From contig CAVWKW010000001.1 of NCBI GenBank assembly GCA_963755705.1, positions 372,001 to 436,000 of the forward strand: a stretch of DNA of 64,000 nt, given 5' to 3'. This DNA comes from JBARDN01 sp963755705 (GTDB lineage Bacteria; Desulfobacterota; Binatia; Binatales; Binataceae). The notes below the pieces were generated by a model. That model had not been told where the DNA came from. It was given only the letters and a program-made list of their open reading frames with translations, and searched no databases. Shown piece by piece: positions 15,525 to 24,736 of this stretch. Numbering within the stretch: the first letter of the stretch is position 1; each line of letters starts with the position of its first letter. Made by a program: the position numbers and the translations under genes.

Positions 15525-17126
15525 TCATCTAATGCGCGGGGAGAGCCAGACGTGCTCGAAGCGGGTCGGACGCATCGGGTTGAGAACGTAGTCATGCACC
15601 CAGGGCTGATGGATAACGTCGATTACCGGATAGTAGAGGAACACCCACGGCGCGTCGGCGATCGCGATCTGCTGCGCCTGATCATATAGAGCGTAGCGTT
15701 GCGTAAGATCGGTTTCGCGGGCGGCGCGATCGAGCAACGCTTCGAATTCGGGATTGTAGTAGAAGCTGTCGTTGTTCGAGCCCCATTGGCTGCGCGAAAG
15801 CAGCGTGCTGAGCACGTTGGCCGGATCAGGAAAGTCGGCTTCCCATGCGTAGAGAAATGCCGGCGCGGTATGCGGCTGACGAATCGCTTCGAGAAACGGT
15901 CCCCACGCGACCGGCTTCAGAATAGCACTGACGCCGACCTCGGCGAGATCCTGTTGGATGGATTGTCCGAGCATCAACACCGTCGTGTCCGCCCGCATCC
16001 AGATTTCAAAGCTGAATCCTCCGCCCAGGTGCGCTGATTCGAGCAGCGCGCGCGCCCGCGCGGGGTCGTGCGAATAGCTTTCGAGGTCAGGGACGAAGCC
16101 GGGCATGTTTGGTGGCAGCGGCTCATGCGCGACCACGCCGCGGCCGTTTAAGATCGCAACCAGCTTGTGCCGATCGATCGCGTAGCTCATCGCGCGACGG
16201 ACGCGAATGTCAGTGAACGGCGGCATCTGACAGTTCATACCCAGGTACTCGGTGGTCACGGTGGTTTTGCGCAGCACCAGCTTCGCGAGCGCGGGAGTTT
16301 TCATCACGTTCGGAAACTCCGCGGGCGGAATCTGCGCGACCAAATCCAGATCGCCGGCTTCGAATCGCAGCCATTGGAGCTCGGAATCGACTCCGAGCGA
16401 ATCGACTACCGCGTCAAGCCGCGGCAATCGCTTGTCGAAGTAGTAAGGATTGCGCGCGATCACTATCCGCTGACCGCCCTTCCATTCACGCAGCATGAAC
16501 GCGCCGCTGCCTATCGGATGATGCGAAAAATCGTCGCCCCATCGCGCTACGACTTCGCGCGGGACCGCCGCCGCAAACGGCATCGCTAGCTTGTGTGGAA
16601 AAATCGGATCGGGTGCAGTCAGATGAAAACTAATCGTCCACGCGTCGGGCGTCTCGATTCCGCTGACGTAGGCCGTGCGATGCGCCGCGAACTCGTTGGC
16701 GCCCGCGATCCCGCGGTAGTATTCCATCCCCTTGGAACGCGTCGCCGGATCGATCACACGTTCGATTCCGTACCGCACGTCGTTGCTGGTGACGGCGCGC
16801 CCAGTCGAAAAGCGCGCGTCGTGGCGAAGATGAAAGGTGAAGCTCGTCGCGTCGGGTGCGGATTCCCAGCTCGTCGCGAGATCCGGCTCGAGTTCGACAT
16901 TATCCTCGCCGTAGCGAACCAGGGTGTCAAAGATTGCCTGCTCGAAGGTCCACGACAACGTGTCGTAACCGGCCGCCGGGTCAAGCGTCGGAATATCGTA
17001 CGCATCGGCCAGCCTAAGCACCATCGCATGCGGCGGAAATTCTGGCGCGCCGCCCGAGCGGCATCCGCACACCAAAATCGCCGCAAGCGCCACGCCTGCA
17101 AGCGCACCGCGCTCCCAGAATGTCAT
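15525..17126 (-). CDS. Peptide/nickel-type ABC transporter substrate-binding lipoprotein
   Basis: This 533-residue SBP_bac_5 protein has an N-terminal lipoprotein signal ending 'LAAILVCGC', so it is probably anchored after export. The family block is present: 'LDPAAGYDTLSWTFEQAIFDTLVRYGED', 'LEPDLATSWESAPDATSFTFHLRHDARFSTGRAVTSNDVRYGIERV', and later 'IGSGAFMLREWKGGQRIVIARNPYY'. It delivers peptides or similar solutes to the two permeases encoded upstream. The ATG at 17126 overlaps the permease stop as ATGA and is followed by a proper signal sequence, which decides the start. No ATPase gene (DppD/DppF) is present in this run. Confidence 0.9.
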   Translation of the reverse strand: MTFWERGALAGVALAAILVCGCRSGGAPEFPPHAMVLRLADAYDIPTLDPAAGYDTLSWTFEQAIFDTLVRYGEDNVELEPDLATSWESAPDATSFTFHLRHDARFSTGRAVTSNDVRYGIERVIDPATRSKGMEYYRGIAGANEFAAHRTAYVSGIETPDAWTISFHLTAPDPIFPHKLAMPFAAAVPREVVARWGDDFSHHPIGSGAFMLREWKGGQRIVIARNPYYFDKRLPRLDAVVDSLGVDSELQWLRFEAGDLDLVAQIPPAEFPNVMKTPALAKLVLRKTTVTTEYLGMNCQMPPFTDIRVRRAMSYAIDRHKLVAILNGRGVVAHEPLPPNMPGFVPDLESYSHDPARARALLESAHLGGGFSFEIWMRADTTVLMLGQSIQQDLAEVGVSAILKPVAWGPFLEAIRQPHTAPAFLYAWEADFPDPANVLSTLLSRSQWGSNNDSFYYNPEFEALLDRAARETDLTQRYALYDQAQQIAIADAPWVFLYYPVIDVIHQPWVHDYVLNPMRPTRFEHVWLSPRIR

Positions 17127-17935
17127 CGCGCGCGCCGCCTGAGTACGCCGTAGCCCAGAAGGTTGAAGCCGAGCACAGCGTAAAAGATCGCGAGCCCCGG
17201 CGAGATCGCGAGCCAGGGCGCGGTGCGAAAATACATGGTTCCTTCCGCGACCATACGCCCCCAACTCGGCGCGGGCGGCGGCACGCCGAGTCCGAGGAAG
17301 CTCAGCGCGGCTTCGAGCAACAGCGTTCCCGACGTCCCGAGCATCGCCATCACGACGATGATCGGCACGAGATTCGGCAGAACGTGGCGCAAGATCAAGC
17401 GTGGCGCCGGAGCGCCGAGGGTTCGCGCCGCGAGCACGAAGTCACGCGCCGTCATGGACATAGCCTCGGCGCGAACCACTCGCGCGACTTGCGTCCACGA
17501 GACCACGCCGATAACGAGCAGCACGCTTAACAGACTCGGGCGCAGAACAGCGACCAGCGCCATCGCGAGCAACAGAAACGGCAGCGACAGCATCACGTCC
17601 GTGAACCGCATCAGAATCAGATCGATCGCACCGCCGAAGAAACCTGAGCCGAGACCGATCGTGACGCCGATCGCCATGGTGAGCGCCATCGCGGTGACTC
17701 CGACCACCAGCGAGATGCGCGCGCCGAAAATGATTCGCGACAGGACGTCGCGGCCGAGCTGGTCGGTGCCGAGCGGAAATCGCATCGACGGTGCACCTGG
17801 ATCGCCAAAGGTTGTGGCGGCCGCGCGAGTTGGATCGCAGGGCGCGATCAGCGGGGCGAAAATCGCGACGAGGACGAGGCTCAGCACCATCGCGCCGCCA
17901 ACCAATTCGAGCCAGTTGAGCCGCCGCGGCGTCAT
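17123..17935 (-). CDS. ABC transporter permease, DppC/OppC type
   Basis: This 270-residue inner-membrane protein has six predicted helices. It has the OppC N-terminal block 'APLIAPCDPTRA...HPLGTDxLGRDVLSRI'-like sequence (here 'FPLGTDQLGRDVLSRIIFGAR') and the EAA loop 'DFVLAARTLGAPAPRLILRHVLPNLV', which contacts the ATPase. It pairs with the DppB-type permease. The start at 17935 is set by a 4-base ATGA overlap with that gene; a longer frame exists but is less likely. Confidence 0.9.
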   Translation of the reverse strand: MTPRRLNWLELVGGAMVLSLVLVAIFAPLIAPCDPTRAAATTFGDPGAPSMRFPLGTDQLGRDVLSRIIFGARISLVVGVTAMALTMAIGVTIGLGSGFFGGAIDLILMRFTDVMLSLPFLLLAMALVAVLRPSLLSVLLVIGVVSWTQVARVVRAEAMSMTARDFVLAARTLGAPAPRLILRHVLPNLVPIIVVMAMLGTSGTLLLEAALSFLGLGVPPPAPSWGRMVAEGTMYFRTAPWLAISPGLAIFYAVLGFNLLGYGVLRRRAR

Positions 17936-18861
17936 CGCGCTCGCTCCAGCCGGATGCGCGGATCGAGCCACGCATAAAGGATATCGACTGCGATATTCGC
18001 GGTGACAATCAAGAGCGCGCTGAACAGCACGATTCCCATGATCAACGGAATATCCAGGTTGAACACCGCTTCGTACGCAAGCCGCCCGATTCCCGGCCAG
18101 TTGAAAACCGTTTCGGTCAGCACCACGCCAGAGAACATGCTGGCGAGATCGAGCCCCGCGATCGTCACCAGCGGCAGCATCGCATTCGCCATCGCATGCG
18201 TGAGCATCGCGCGTGCGCCCGAGAGTCCCTTCCCGCGCGCGGTGCGGATGTAATCCTGATCCATCGCGTCGGTCAGATTGGTGTGCAGAATTCGCGAGTA
18301 ATAACCCGCCGAGCCGAGCGCGAGCGTCAGCGTCGGCAGCACGAGACTCAGCGGTCCGCTAAATCCGCCGAGCGGAAACGCGCGCAGGTACAGTCCGCCC
18401 GCGATCAGCAGCATCGTGCCGAGCCAGAACACCGGCATCGAGACGAGCGCGAGCGAGACGACGAGCAGAGTGTTGTCGGCCGCGCGGCCACGATACGCCG
18501 CCGCGACCGAGCCCATCGCGACGCCCAGGACGAGCGACAGCGCCATAGCGGCGAGCGCCAAGATCGCGGTTGCAGGAAAGCGGTTCGCGATCAGGGCGGA
18601 GACACTCTCGCGGCGGACGTACGAGCGCCCGAGGTCGCCGTGCGCGGCGCGATCGAGATAGTGCGCATATTGTACGTACAGAGGCTGATCGAGGCCGAGT
18701 TGATGGCGGATCGCCGCGAGCGTTTGTGGGTCGGCCTTCGCCCCGGCCATCGTTACCGCGGGATCGGCGGGAATTACGTATGCGATCAGGAATGTGATTA
18801 GTGTGGTGCCGACCAGGACCGCAGCGCCAAACGCGATTCGCCGCGCCAGATAGGTCAGCAT
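17932..18861 (-). CDS. ABC transporter permease, DppB/OppB type
   Basis: This 309-residue inner-membrane protein begins with the DppB hallmark 'LTYLARRIAFGAAVLVGTTLITFLI'. Then come a long periplasmic loop, 'ANRFPATAILALAAMALSLVLGVAMG', and the EAA loop 'DYIRTARGKGLSGARAMLTHAMANAML'. It forms the membrane channel with the DppC-type partner. It starts 3 bases after the stop of the small unknown at 18865. Confidence 0.9.
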   Translation of the reverse strand: MLTYLARRIAFGAAVLVGTTLITFLIAYVIPADPAVTMAGAKADPQTLAAIRHQLGLDQPLYVQYAHYLDRAAHGDLGRSYVRRESVSALIANRFPATAILALAAMALSLVLGVAMGSVAAAYRGRAADNTLLVVSLALVSMPVFWLGTMLLIAGGLYLRAFPLGGFSGPLSLVLPTLTLALGSAGYYSRILHTNLTDAMDQDYIRTARGKGLSGARAMLTHAMANAMLPLVTIAGLDLASMFSGVVLTETVFNWPGIGRLAYEAVFNLDIPLIMGIVLFSALLIVTANIAVDILYAWLDPRIRLERAR

Positions 18862-18864
18862 CGA

Positions 18865-19128
18865 TCAGCCTGAAATCATCCCGCGCTTGAAGAGCGCGCG
18901 GTGCAGTGTGCGCAGCGCTCGCTCGCGGCGACGCTCGGCGGCGGAGTCGGTCGCGTCCGAATCGAGCGCGGTGCGATCTTCTGATGGAAGCGAATCGAGC
19001 AGCGCGCGCATTTCGGTGAGGGTCTTCCGCTCGCCGTCAGAGAGCGACGGCGAGGATCGCAGGGCGCGGTAATGCGCCACAAACCCGGCGAGCGACGCGT
19101 ATGCGATCAGTTGCGGTGCGGCGATCAT
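18865..19128 (-). CDS. Small hypothetical protein within the operon
   Basis: This 87-residue protein contains 'AYASLAGFVAHYRALRSSPSLSDGERKTLTEMRALLDSLP', a charged middle, and 'RRRERALRTLHRALFKRGMI'. It is mostly helical. The function is unknown. The reading is supported by context: its ATG overlaps the VIT gene stop by 4 bases (ATGA) and its stop is 3 bases from the DppB-type permease start. Its codon choice matches that of its neighbours. Confidence 0.5.
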   Translation of the reverse strand: MIAAPQLIAYASLAGFVAHYRALRSSPSLSDGERKTLTEMRALLDSLPSEDRTALDSDATDSAAERRRERALRTLHRALFKRGMISG

Positions 19129-19850
19129 CCCGCGGTTGCTCCAAGCGGAGAGATCGCCAGTCCAATCAGATATCCGATTACCGCGGCCGCCAGCGCGATC
19201 GCAAGAAAGCGCATGCCCGAACGCCAGCGCTGCGTGCGCCGCGCCATCCAGCCCTCAAAATATCCGACTCCGAAGAGCGCCAACGCGGTTGCGCCAAGCG
19301 CAGAAACCAACGCGGCGTCCGTTCCGGGCACCAGCAGATAAGGCAGTAGCGGCACCACCGCGCCGACCGCGAACGCGATGCCCATCACGACCCCGTCGAG
19401 AGCCGCGTTCGAGCGCATTGCGCCGGCGAGCCCGTAAACTTTTTCCTCCGCGGTTTCCATCAGCAATTCCGGGGAGCTGCTGAGCAGTTGCACGACGCGG
19501 TAGCCCGCCTCGCGAGTGAGACCCTGCTTCTCGAACTCCGCCAGGAGAGCCTCCTGCATGACGTACGGACGCTGCGCGGCCTCGCTGCGGGTGCGCCTGA
19601 CCTCGCTGGCCATCACTTCGCTCTCGGCCCGTGCGCCCAAGTACGCACCCGCACCCATTGAGAGCGCGCCCGCAGCGGTCGAGGCTAGTGCTGCAAGAAC
19701 GATCTGTGTGTGGTCCGAGACGGCGCCGCTGAGTCCCGCAAGAACCCCGGCGGTGGTGAGCACGCCGTCTTGTGCGCCGAAGACGATTTCGCGCACGCTC
19801 GAGAGCCGCTCAAACAGCCGGCGCTTCTCGCCTGGATTTGACAAAGCCAA
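19125..19850 (-). CDS. VIT/CCC1 family metal transporter
   Basis: This roughly 241-residue membrane protein has the VIT1/CCC1 layout: 'VREIVFGAQDGVLTTAGVLAGLSGA' (TM1 with the metal-path Asp), 'LASTAAGALSMGAGAYLGARAESEV' (TM2), a cytoplasmic helical domain with many Glu residues, and three C-terminal helices. VIT family members export ferrous or manganese ions from the cytosol. No ATG precedes the conserved start; a TTG at 19850, 8 bases after the peroxiredoxin stop, is my choice, with a second TTG at 19844. Genes for metal efflux and peroxide removal side by side suggest protection from iron-driven oxidative damage. Confidence 0.82.
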   Translation of the reverse strand: MALSNPGEKRRLFERLSSVREIVFGAQDGVLTTAGVLAGLSGAVSDHTQIVLAALASTAAGALSMGAGAYLGARAESEVMASEVRRTRSEAAQRPYVMQEALLAEFEKQGLTREAGYRVVQLLSSSPELLMETAEEKVYGLAGAMRSNAALDGVVMGIAFAVGAVVPLLPYLLVPGTDAALVSALGATALALFGVGYFEGWMARRTQRWRSGMRFLAIALAAAVIGYLIGLAISPLGATAG

Positions 19851-19857
19851 GGGCGAT

Positions 19858-20427
19858 TCAGAATTTCCGGTCGGCTGGCCCGAAGCGGCCGCCCGGCGTC
19901 CAATCGGCGGGGCACAGGCGGTTGCTGCGCAGTGCCTGGACGATGCGCAGCGTTTCGCCAACGCTGCGTCCGATGTTAATCGGGCACGCTTCTGAGAACG
20001 CGATTTTGCGCGCCTGATCGATAATGAACGTAGCGCGCATCGCAGCCTTCTCTTGTTCATCGAAGACCCCGTACGCTCTGGCGACCGCACCTCCCTCGTC
20101 GGCAATGAGCGGCAGGTCCAGACCACCGAGTTCGCGCGACCATCGGCGATGGCTCTCGGCGTCGTCGACGCTCGCGCCGATTACGGCCGTCTTTTCGGCG
20201 CGAAACAGGCCGAGCGATTGGTTGAAGCTGGTCACCTCGGTCGGACAGATGAAGGAAAAATCGCGCGGATAGAAAAACAGGACGATCAATTCGTCGTCGA
20301 GCTTCGAAAGCGTGACGCGGCCAACGCGGTCGCCGATCGCGGCCGGAAGGTCGAACGGCGGCGCGCTATCTCCAGGTCTCAGCATGATCAGATTCGGGTT
20401 CCAGTTTTGCTGTCTCGCCTGCGTCAT
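19858..20427 (-). CDS. Peroxiredoxin, AhpC/TSA family
   Basis: This 189-residue thiol peroxidase has 'LMLRPGDSAPPFDLPA'-like opening strands and the peroxidatic Cys in 'FYPRDFSFICPTEVTSF' (P-x3-T/S-x2-C type). The Arg side is in 'PLIADEGGAVARAYGV' and 'MRATFIIDQARKI', and a late Cys in 'LCPADWTPG' is placed like the resolving Cys of typical 2-Cys enzymes. It reduces peroxides with thioredoxin or AhpF-like donors. The gene overlaps the SIMPL gene by 4 bases and precedes the VIT gene by 8. Confidence 0.9.
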   Translation of the reverse strand: MTQARQQNWNPNLIMLRPGDSAPPFDLPAAIGDRVGRVTLSKLDDELIVLFFYPRDFSFICPTEVTSFNQSLGLFRAEKTAVIGASVDDAESHRRWSRELGGLDLPLIADEGGAVARAYGVFDEQEKAAMRATFIIDQARKIAFSEACPINIGRSVGETLRIVQALRSNRLCPADWTPGGRFGPADRKF

Positions 20428-21149
20428 TCAATCGCATAAGTGAGAGTCACATTGGCCGGCACCGTCACCTGACCAGCCTCGATCGGCGTGGAGACATTTG
20501 CCGCCATCCCAACGGCCATCGCGCGCATCATCGGGATCGGTCGAACCTCGGCCTCGGTCGAGGCCTTCAGCACGCTGCCGAGTTTGACCCCGAGCGCCGC
20601 CGCCAAGGCTTGTGCTTGCGATTGCGCGTCGTGCGCCGCGGCGGTGATAGCCTGCGAGCGCGCCTTCACATTGTTTTTGACGGTAAAGTTCAGATAGTTG
20701 ATGCGATTGGCGCCGGCGGCGATCGCCGAATCGATCAGAGGGCCGACCAAATCGAGCGTCCCGGTCTCGACGCGAATCGAGTTCTGCGCGTTGTATCCGA
20801 TGATCGTCGCGTTGTCCTCGCCCGGATGCTGCCGATAATCTGGATTGAGCGAATATCCTCCGGTCGAAATCTGTCCATTGCCCGCGAGCTTGGACTTGAG
20901 GGCGTCCATGACCTTGGTTGCGAGCGCAGCGTTGCGCTTGGCGGCTTCGGCAGCGGTCTGCGCATGCGTCTCGATCGCAAAGTCGAGGACTGCATAGTCG
21001 GGAGGCACGCTGGCTTCGCCGCTGCCGGACACCACGATCGTTCTTGCCGCCTGCTCGGCCGCGGAAGCCGGTTCCATCGGCGCGGCGAGCGCGGCGATCG
21101 GTATGGCTATCGCCAGAACGAGAAGCGATGAAGCAAATTTGACGCGCAT
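20424..21149 (-). CDS. SIMPL domain (DUF541) periplasmic protein
   Basis: This 241-residue protein has a Sec signal peptide (about 1-25, 'ASSLLVLAIAIPIAALA') and one SIMPL domain. Landmarks are 'TIVVSGSGEASVPPDYAVLDFAIETHAQTAAEA', 'YNAQNSIRVETGTLDLVGPLIDSAIAAGANRINYLNF' and the end 'GQVTVPANVTLTYAIE'. Family members oligomerise into cage-like rings and are linked to oxidative-stress tolerance, but no enzymatic role is known. The Met at 21149 is preferred because the signal peptide starts there. It is the first gene of a tight minus-strand run ending at 15525. Confidence 0.85.
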   Translation of the reverse strand: MRVKFASSLLVLAIAIPIAALAAPMEPASAAEQAARTIVVSGSGEASVPPDYAVLDFAIETHAQTAAEAAKRNAALATKVMDALKSKLAGNGQISTGGYSLNPDYRQHPGEDNATIIGYNAQNSIRVETGTLDLVGPLIDSAIAAGANRINYLNFTVKNNVKARSQAITAAAHDAQSQAQALAAALGVKLGSVLKASTEAEVRPIPMMRAMAVGMAANVSTPIEAGQVTVPANVTLTYAIE

Positions 21150-21243
21150 GCGGATACTCCCCGGGCTCTCAACCCACGCATTGATCCACGCAGATAATAG
21201 CCGGAGACTTGTCCCTTTGACGATACGTAGAGGATGGCCCGCG

Positions 21244-22707
21244 ATGGCTGAAAAGCAGGACGACCGCAAAGTTACACCCCGCAGCCAGGATTTCGCGCAG
21301 TGGTACAACGATATCGTGCTGCGCGCCGAGTTGGCGGACTATTCGCCGGTGCGCGGATGCATAGTCTTCCGCCCCGACGGCTTCGCAATCTGGGAAGCGC
21401 TGCAAGCGGAGCTCGATCGCCGGATCAAAAAGACCGGCGCGCGTAACGCCTACTTTCCGGTGCTGATACCGATGAGCTTCCTGCAGAAGGAGGCCAAGCA
21501 CGTCGAAGGCTTTGCGCCCGAGATCGCGGTCGTCACTCACGGGGGTGGCAAGGAACTCGATGAACCGCTGGTGGTGCGCCCGACTTCTGAAACGATCATT
21601 AATCACATGTTCGCGCAGTGGATTCATTCGCATCGCGATTTGCCGACGATGGTCAATCAGTGGTGCAACGTTTTGCGCTGGGAAATGCGCACGCGGATCT
21701 TTCTGCGCACCGCGGAATTTCTATGGCAGGAGGGACACACCGCGCATGCGACGCGCGAAGAGGCCGAGCGCGAGACGCTCACGATGCTCGAGGTCTATCG
21801 CGGGTTCGTCGAGGAATATCTCGCCATTCCGCTCATCGTCGGGCGCAAGAGCGCGGCCGAGCGCTTCCCCGGCGCGGAAGAGACCTACACGATCGAGGGT
21901 CTGATGGGCGACGGGCGCGCACTGCAATGTGGAACGTCGCACTTCCTGGGGCAGAACTTCGCTAAAGCCTTCGACATCAAATTTCTCGACGATCAGAACC
22001 AGATGCAGCACGCGTGGCAGACGAGCTGGGGCGTTTCAACCCGCCTGCTAGGCGCGATCGTGATGGTCCATGGCGACGACCAGGGTCTCCGGCTCCCGCC
22101 TGCGGTAGCGGGGACGCAGGTGGTGATCGTGCCGATCTATCGCAAAGCCGAAGAGGGTGCGCAGGTGATGGCGTCGGCGCGCGCTATTTTGGAATCGCTG
22201 GAAAACGCCGGACTGCGTGCGCGTCTCGACACGCGCGAGGGTTTAACTCCCGGGTTCAAATTTAACGACTGGGAGATGCGCGGCGTTCCGTTGCGAATCG
22301 AGATTGGCCCGCGCGATGTGGCGTCGGGAGAGGCAGTCATGGCGCGGCGCGATCGCAAGGGTCCGGAGGCGAAATCCAAAGCCGCGATCCCGGAGCTGGC
22401 GACGCGCGCGCGCGAAATCCTCGACGAGATTCAGAAGAGCTTGTTTGAGCAGGCGAGGGTCTCAATGGCCAAGCAGATTCGCGAGTTCGATTCATACGCG
22501 GACTTGGCAAAGCAGATGGAAGGCGAGGGTCGCGGAGGATTCGCGAATGTCTATTGGTGCGGGAATCCCGCGTGCGAAACCAAAATCCGCGAACAGACCA
22601 AAGCATCCTGCCGCGCGATTCCTCTGAATCAGTCGGTTTCTCCCGGAAAGTGTATAGTATGTAGAGAACCAGCGGCCGAGCGCGCATACTTCGCCAAATC
22701 GTATTAG
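21244..22707 (+). CDS. proS: Proline--tRNA ligase, archaeal/eukaryotic-like short form
   Basis: This 487-residue class II synthetase charges tRNA-Pro. Motif 2 lies in 'VVRPTSETIINHMFAQWIHSHRDLPTMVNQWCNVLRWE' and motif 3 near 'GTSHFLGQNFAKAFDI'. The anticodon-binding domain starts about 'QVVIVPIYRK'. A C-terminal zinc-binding domain has four Cys ('YWCGNPACETK' and 'GKCIVCREPA') and ends in '...AYFAKSY' with the terminal Tyr. The absence of the bacterial editing insertion and the presence of the zinc tail mark the type 3 (archaeal-like) ProRS. The ATG at 21244 is chosen over longer open frame. Confidence 0.93.
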   Translation: MAEKQDDRKVTPRSQDFAQWYNDIVLRAELADYSPVRGCIVFRPDGFAIWEALQAELDRRIKKTGARNAYFPVLIPMSFLQKEAKHVEGFAPEIAVVTHGGGKELDEPLVVRPTSETIINHMFAQWIHSHRDLPTMVNQWCNVLRWEMRTRIFLRTAEFLWQEGHTAHATREEAERETLTMLEVYRGFVEEYLAIPLIVGRKSAAERFPGAEETYTIEGLMGDGRALQCGTSHFLGQNFAKAFDIKFLDDQNQMQHAWQTSWGVSTRLLGAIVMVHGDDQGLRLPPAVAGTQVVIVPIYRKAEEGAQVMASARAILESLENAGLRARLDTREGLTPGFKFNDWEMRGVPLRIEIGPRDVASGEAVMARRDRKGPEAKSKAAIPELATRAREILDEIQKSLFEQARVSMAKQIREFDSYADLAKQMEGEGRGGFANVYWCGNPACETKIREQTKASCRAIPLNQSVSPGKCIVCREPAAERAYFAKSY

Positions 22708-22722
22708 TCAGTCCGGCTGCGG

Positions 22723-23721
22723 CTAGAGTTTGTACGCGATCTTCATCGCGGCGCGGACTTCTTCCATTGTCTCCTGCGCGACCGCGCGTCCCTTGCGCGT
22801 TCCCTCTACGATAATCTCACGCACGCGCTCGGGTTTGGACGCATACTCGGAGCGCCGCGCACGAATCGGTTCCAGAAAGCCGTTTAGCGCTTTGAACAAC
22901 TTTTCCTTCACCTCGACGTCGCCGACCGTTCCATTTACGTAGCGGTCCTTCAGATCATCGACCTCATCCTTATTGGGATTGAATATGTCGTGGTAGATAA
23001 AGACCGGGTTGCCCTCGACATGGCCGGGATCGGTCGGATGAATCCGCGTCGGGTCGGTGTACATCGACATCACACGCTTGCGCAGTTGCTCGGATGAATC
23101 GCCCAGATAGATACAATTGCCGATCGACTTGGACATCTTGGCTCCCCCGTCGGTGCCGGGGAGCCGGGCGACCTGGCCGACCATCGCTCGCGGCTCGACC
23201 AGGATCTTTTTGTACAGCCGGTTGAAGCGGCGCACAATTTCGCGCGTCTGCTCGATCATCGGTAGCTGATCTTCGCCGACAGGAACGAGCTCCGCTTTGA
23301 AGATGGTGATGTCGGCGGCCTGCGAGATTGGATATGTATAGAAGCCGACCGGCAGTCCCTTGGTGAAATTCTTCTGTCTGATTTCCTCCTTCAGGGTCGG
23401 ATTGCGTTCAAGCGTCGCCGTCGTCACCAGATTCATGTAGTAAATTGTAAGCTCAGTCAGCTCCGGCACCATCGACTGAACGACTATCTTAACCTTTTCA
23501 GGATCGAGTCCGACGGCGAGATAGTCAGTTGCGACCTCGAGAACGTTCGTCTCGAGCATCTCGGGCCGTTCGAAATTGTCGGTCAGCGCCTGGACGTCGG
23601 CGATCAGAACAAAAGTATCGTATTCGTTCTGCAACTTGACGCGATTCTGCAGTGAGCCGGCGTAGTGCCCGAGATGCAGCGGCGCGGTCGGCCGGTCTCC
23701 AGTGAGTATTCGCTTGACCAT
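22723..23721 (-). CDS. trpS: Tryptophan--tRNA ligase
   Basis: This 332-residue class I synthetase charges tRNA-Trp. The HIGH-like motif is 'PTAPLHLGHYAGSL' and the KMSKS motif is intact in 'DGGAKMSKSIGNCI'. The tryptophan pocket stretch 'FYTYPISQAADITIFKAELVPVGEDQLP' is also clear. Length is normal. It is convergent with proS, only 15 bases between stops. Confidence 0.94.
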   Translation of the reverse strand: MVKRILTGDRPTAPLHLGHYAGSLQNRVKLQNEYDTFVLIADVQALTDNFERPEMLETNVLEVATDYLAVGLDPEKVKIVVQSMVPELTELTIYYMNLVTTATLERNPTLKEEIRQKNFTKGLPVGFYTYPISQAADITIFKAELVPVGEDQLPMIEQTREIVRRFNRLYKKILVEPRAMVGQVARLPGTDGGAKMSKSIGNCIYLGDSSEQLRKRVMSMYTDPTRIHPTDPGHVEGNPVFIYHDIFNPNKDEVDDLKDRYVNGTVGDVEVKEKLFKALNGFLEPIRARRSEYASKPERVREIIVEGTRKGRAVAQETMEEVRAAMKIAYKL

Positions 23722-23745
23722 TGATAATGACTATAGTGCGAGTAG

Positions 23746-24627
23746 TTACTTGAGCAGGCCGCGCAGCGTCGCGAGATCGGCGGCGATATCCTTGCTTTCC
23801 TCGCCGGGTTCGGTTTCGAGGCACATCGGAATCCCGGCGAAACGTGGATCGTTTATGATTCGCCCGAACGCCTCGGTGCCGATGAATCCTTTGCCGATAT
23901 GCTGATGCCGATCGACGCGGGAATGAAATGGCTTGAGCGAATCATTCAGATGAAACGCAGCCAGCCGTTTGAGCCCGATGTATTTGTCCAGTTCCGCGAA
24001 GGTTTGCTCGAAGCCTTCGGCCGAGCGCAGATCGTAGCCGGCCGCGAATGCGTGCTCAGTATCGAAGCATAGCCGCAGGCGATCGTTTTCCGTGACCGCG
24101 TCGAAGATCTGGCCCATCTGCGCAAGGCTGTGGCCGAGGTTGCTGCCCTGACCAGCCGTAATCTCGAGCGCGACTTTTACCGAGAAGCCTTTGCAGGCGA
24201 CGTGCGCCTCATCGATCGATTTCGCAATCGTCTTGATTCCCGCTTCTTCGCCCGATCCGACATGCGCTCCCGGATGCGCTATCAAGAACGGCACGCCGAG
24301 CGCCTCGCAGCGTTCGAGCTCGTCAACAAATCCGCCGACTGAACGTTTGCGCAGCGGTTCAGCGGGAGCCCCGAGGTTCAGCAGATATGAATCATGCGCG
24401 ATGACGATCGCGATTCCGGTTTCGCGCCAGTTGCGCTTGAATGCTGCGATTTCCTCTTCAGTGTAGGGCCTGGATGCCCATTGCCGTGACGACTTGGTAA
24501 AAATCTGGATCGCTTCGCATCCGAGCTCCTTGCCGCGCGCGAGGCTTTCCGAAACGCCGCCCGCAATTGAGACATGCGCGCCGAGTAGAGGACGGTCGTG
24601 ATTGATCAATGGTGCCATCGTCGGCAT
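23746..24627 (-). CDS. nfo: Deoxyribonuclease IV (AP endonuclease, Nfo family)
   Basis: This enzyme of about 293 residues cleaves DNA at abasic sites in base-excision repair using three zinc ions in a TIM barrel. Signatures are 'LLGAHVSIAGGVSESL' at the start, 'VIAHDSYLLNLG', 'FLIAHPGAHVGSG', 'ALEITAGQGSNLGHSL', 'LCFDTEHAFAAGYD', 'AFHLNDSLKPFHSRVDRHQHIGKGFIG', and the closing 'MCLETEPG'. All the expected His, Glu and Asp ligands are visible. The start is uncertain between ATG 24627 and ATG 24618; the frame is open further upstream. Confidence 0.92.
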   Translation of the reverse strand: MPTMAPLINHDRPLLGAHVSIAGGVSESLARGKELGCEAIQIFTKSSRQWASRPYTEEEIAAFKRNWRETGIAIVIAHDSYLLNLGAPAEPLRKRSVGGFVDELERCEALGVPFLIAHPGAHVGSGEEAGIKTIAKSIDEAHVACKGFSVKVALEITAGQGSNLGHSLAQMGQIFDAVTENDRLRLCFDTEHAFAAGYDLRSAEGFEQTFAELDKYIGLKRLAAFHLNDSLKPFHSRVDRHQHIGKGFIGTEAFGRIINDPRFAGIPMCLETEPGEESKDIAADLATLRGLLK

Positions 24628-24736
24628 TTCGGCGATTATTCCGCGCCCGGCCTGCATCTTAGCGTGATCGCGCTGGCGATGTCATCGCCGCTGCATACTT
24701 GCCGAGCGCCGGCGATTGCGGCTATTCGTTAGCGTC

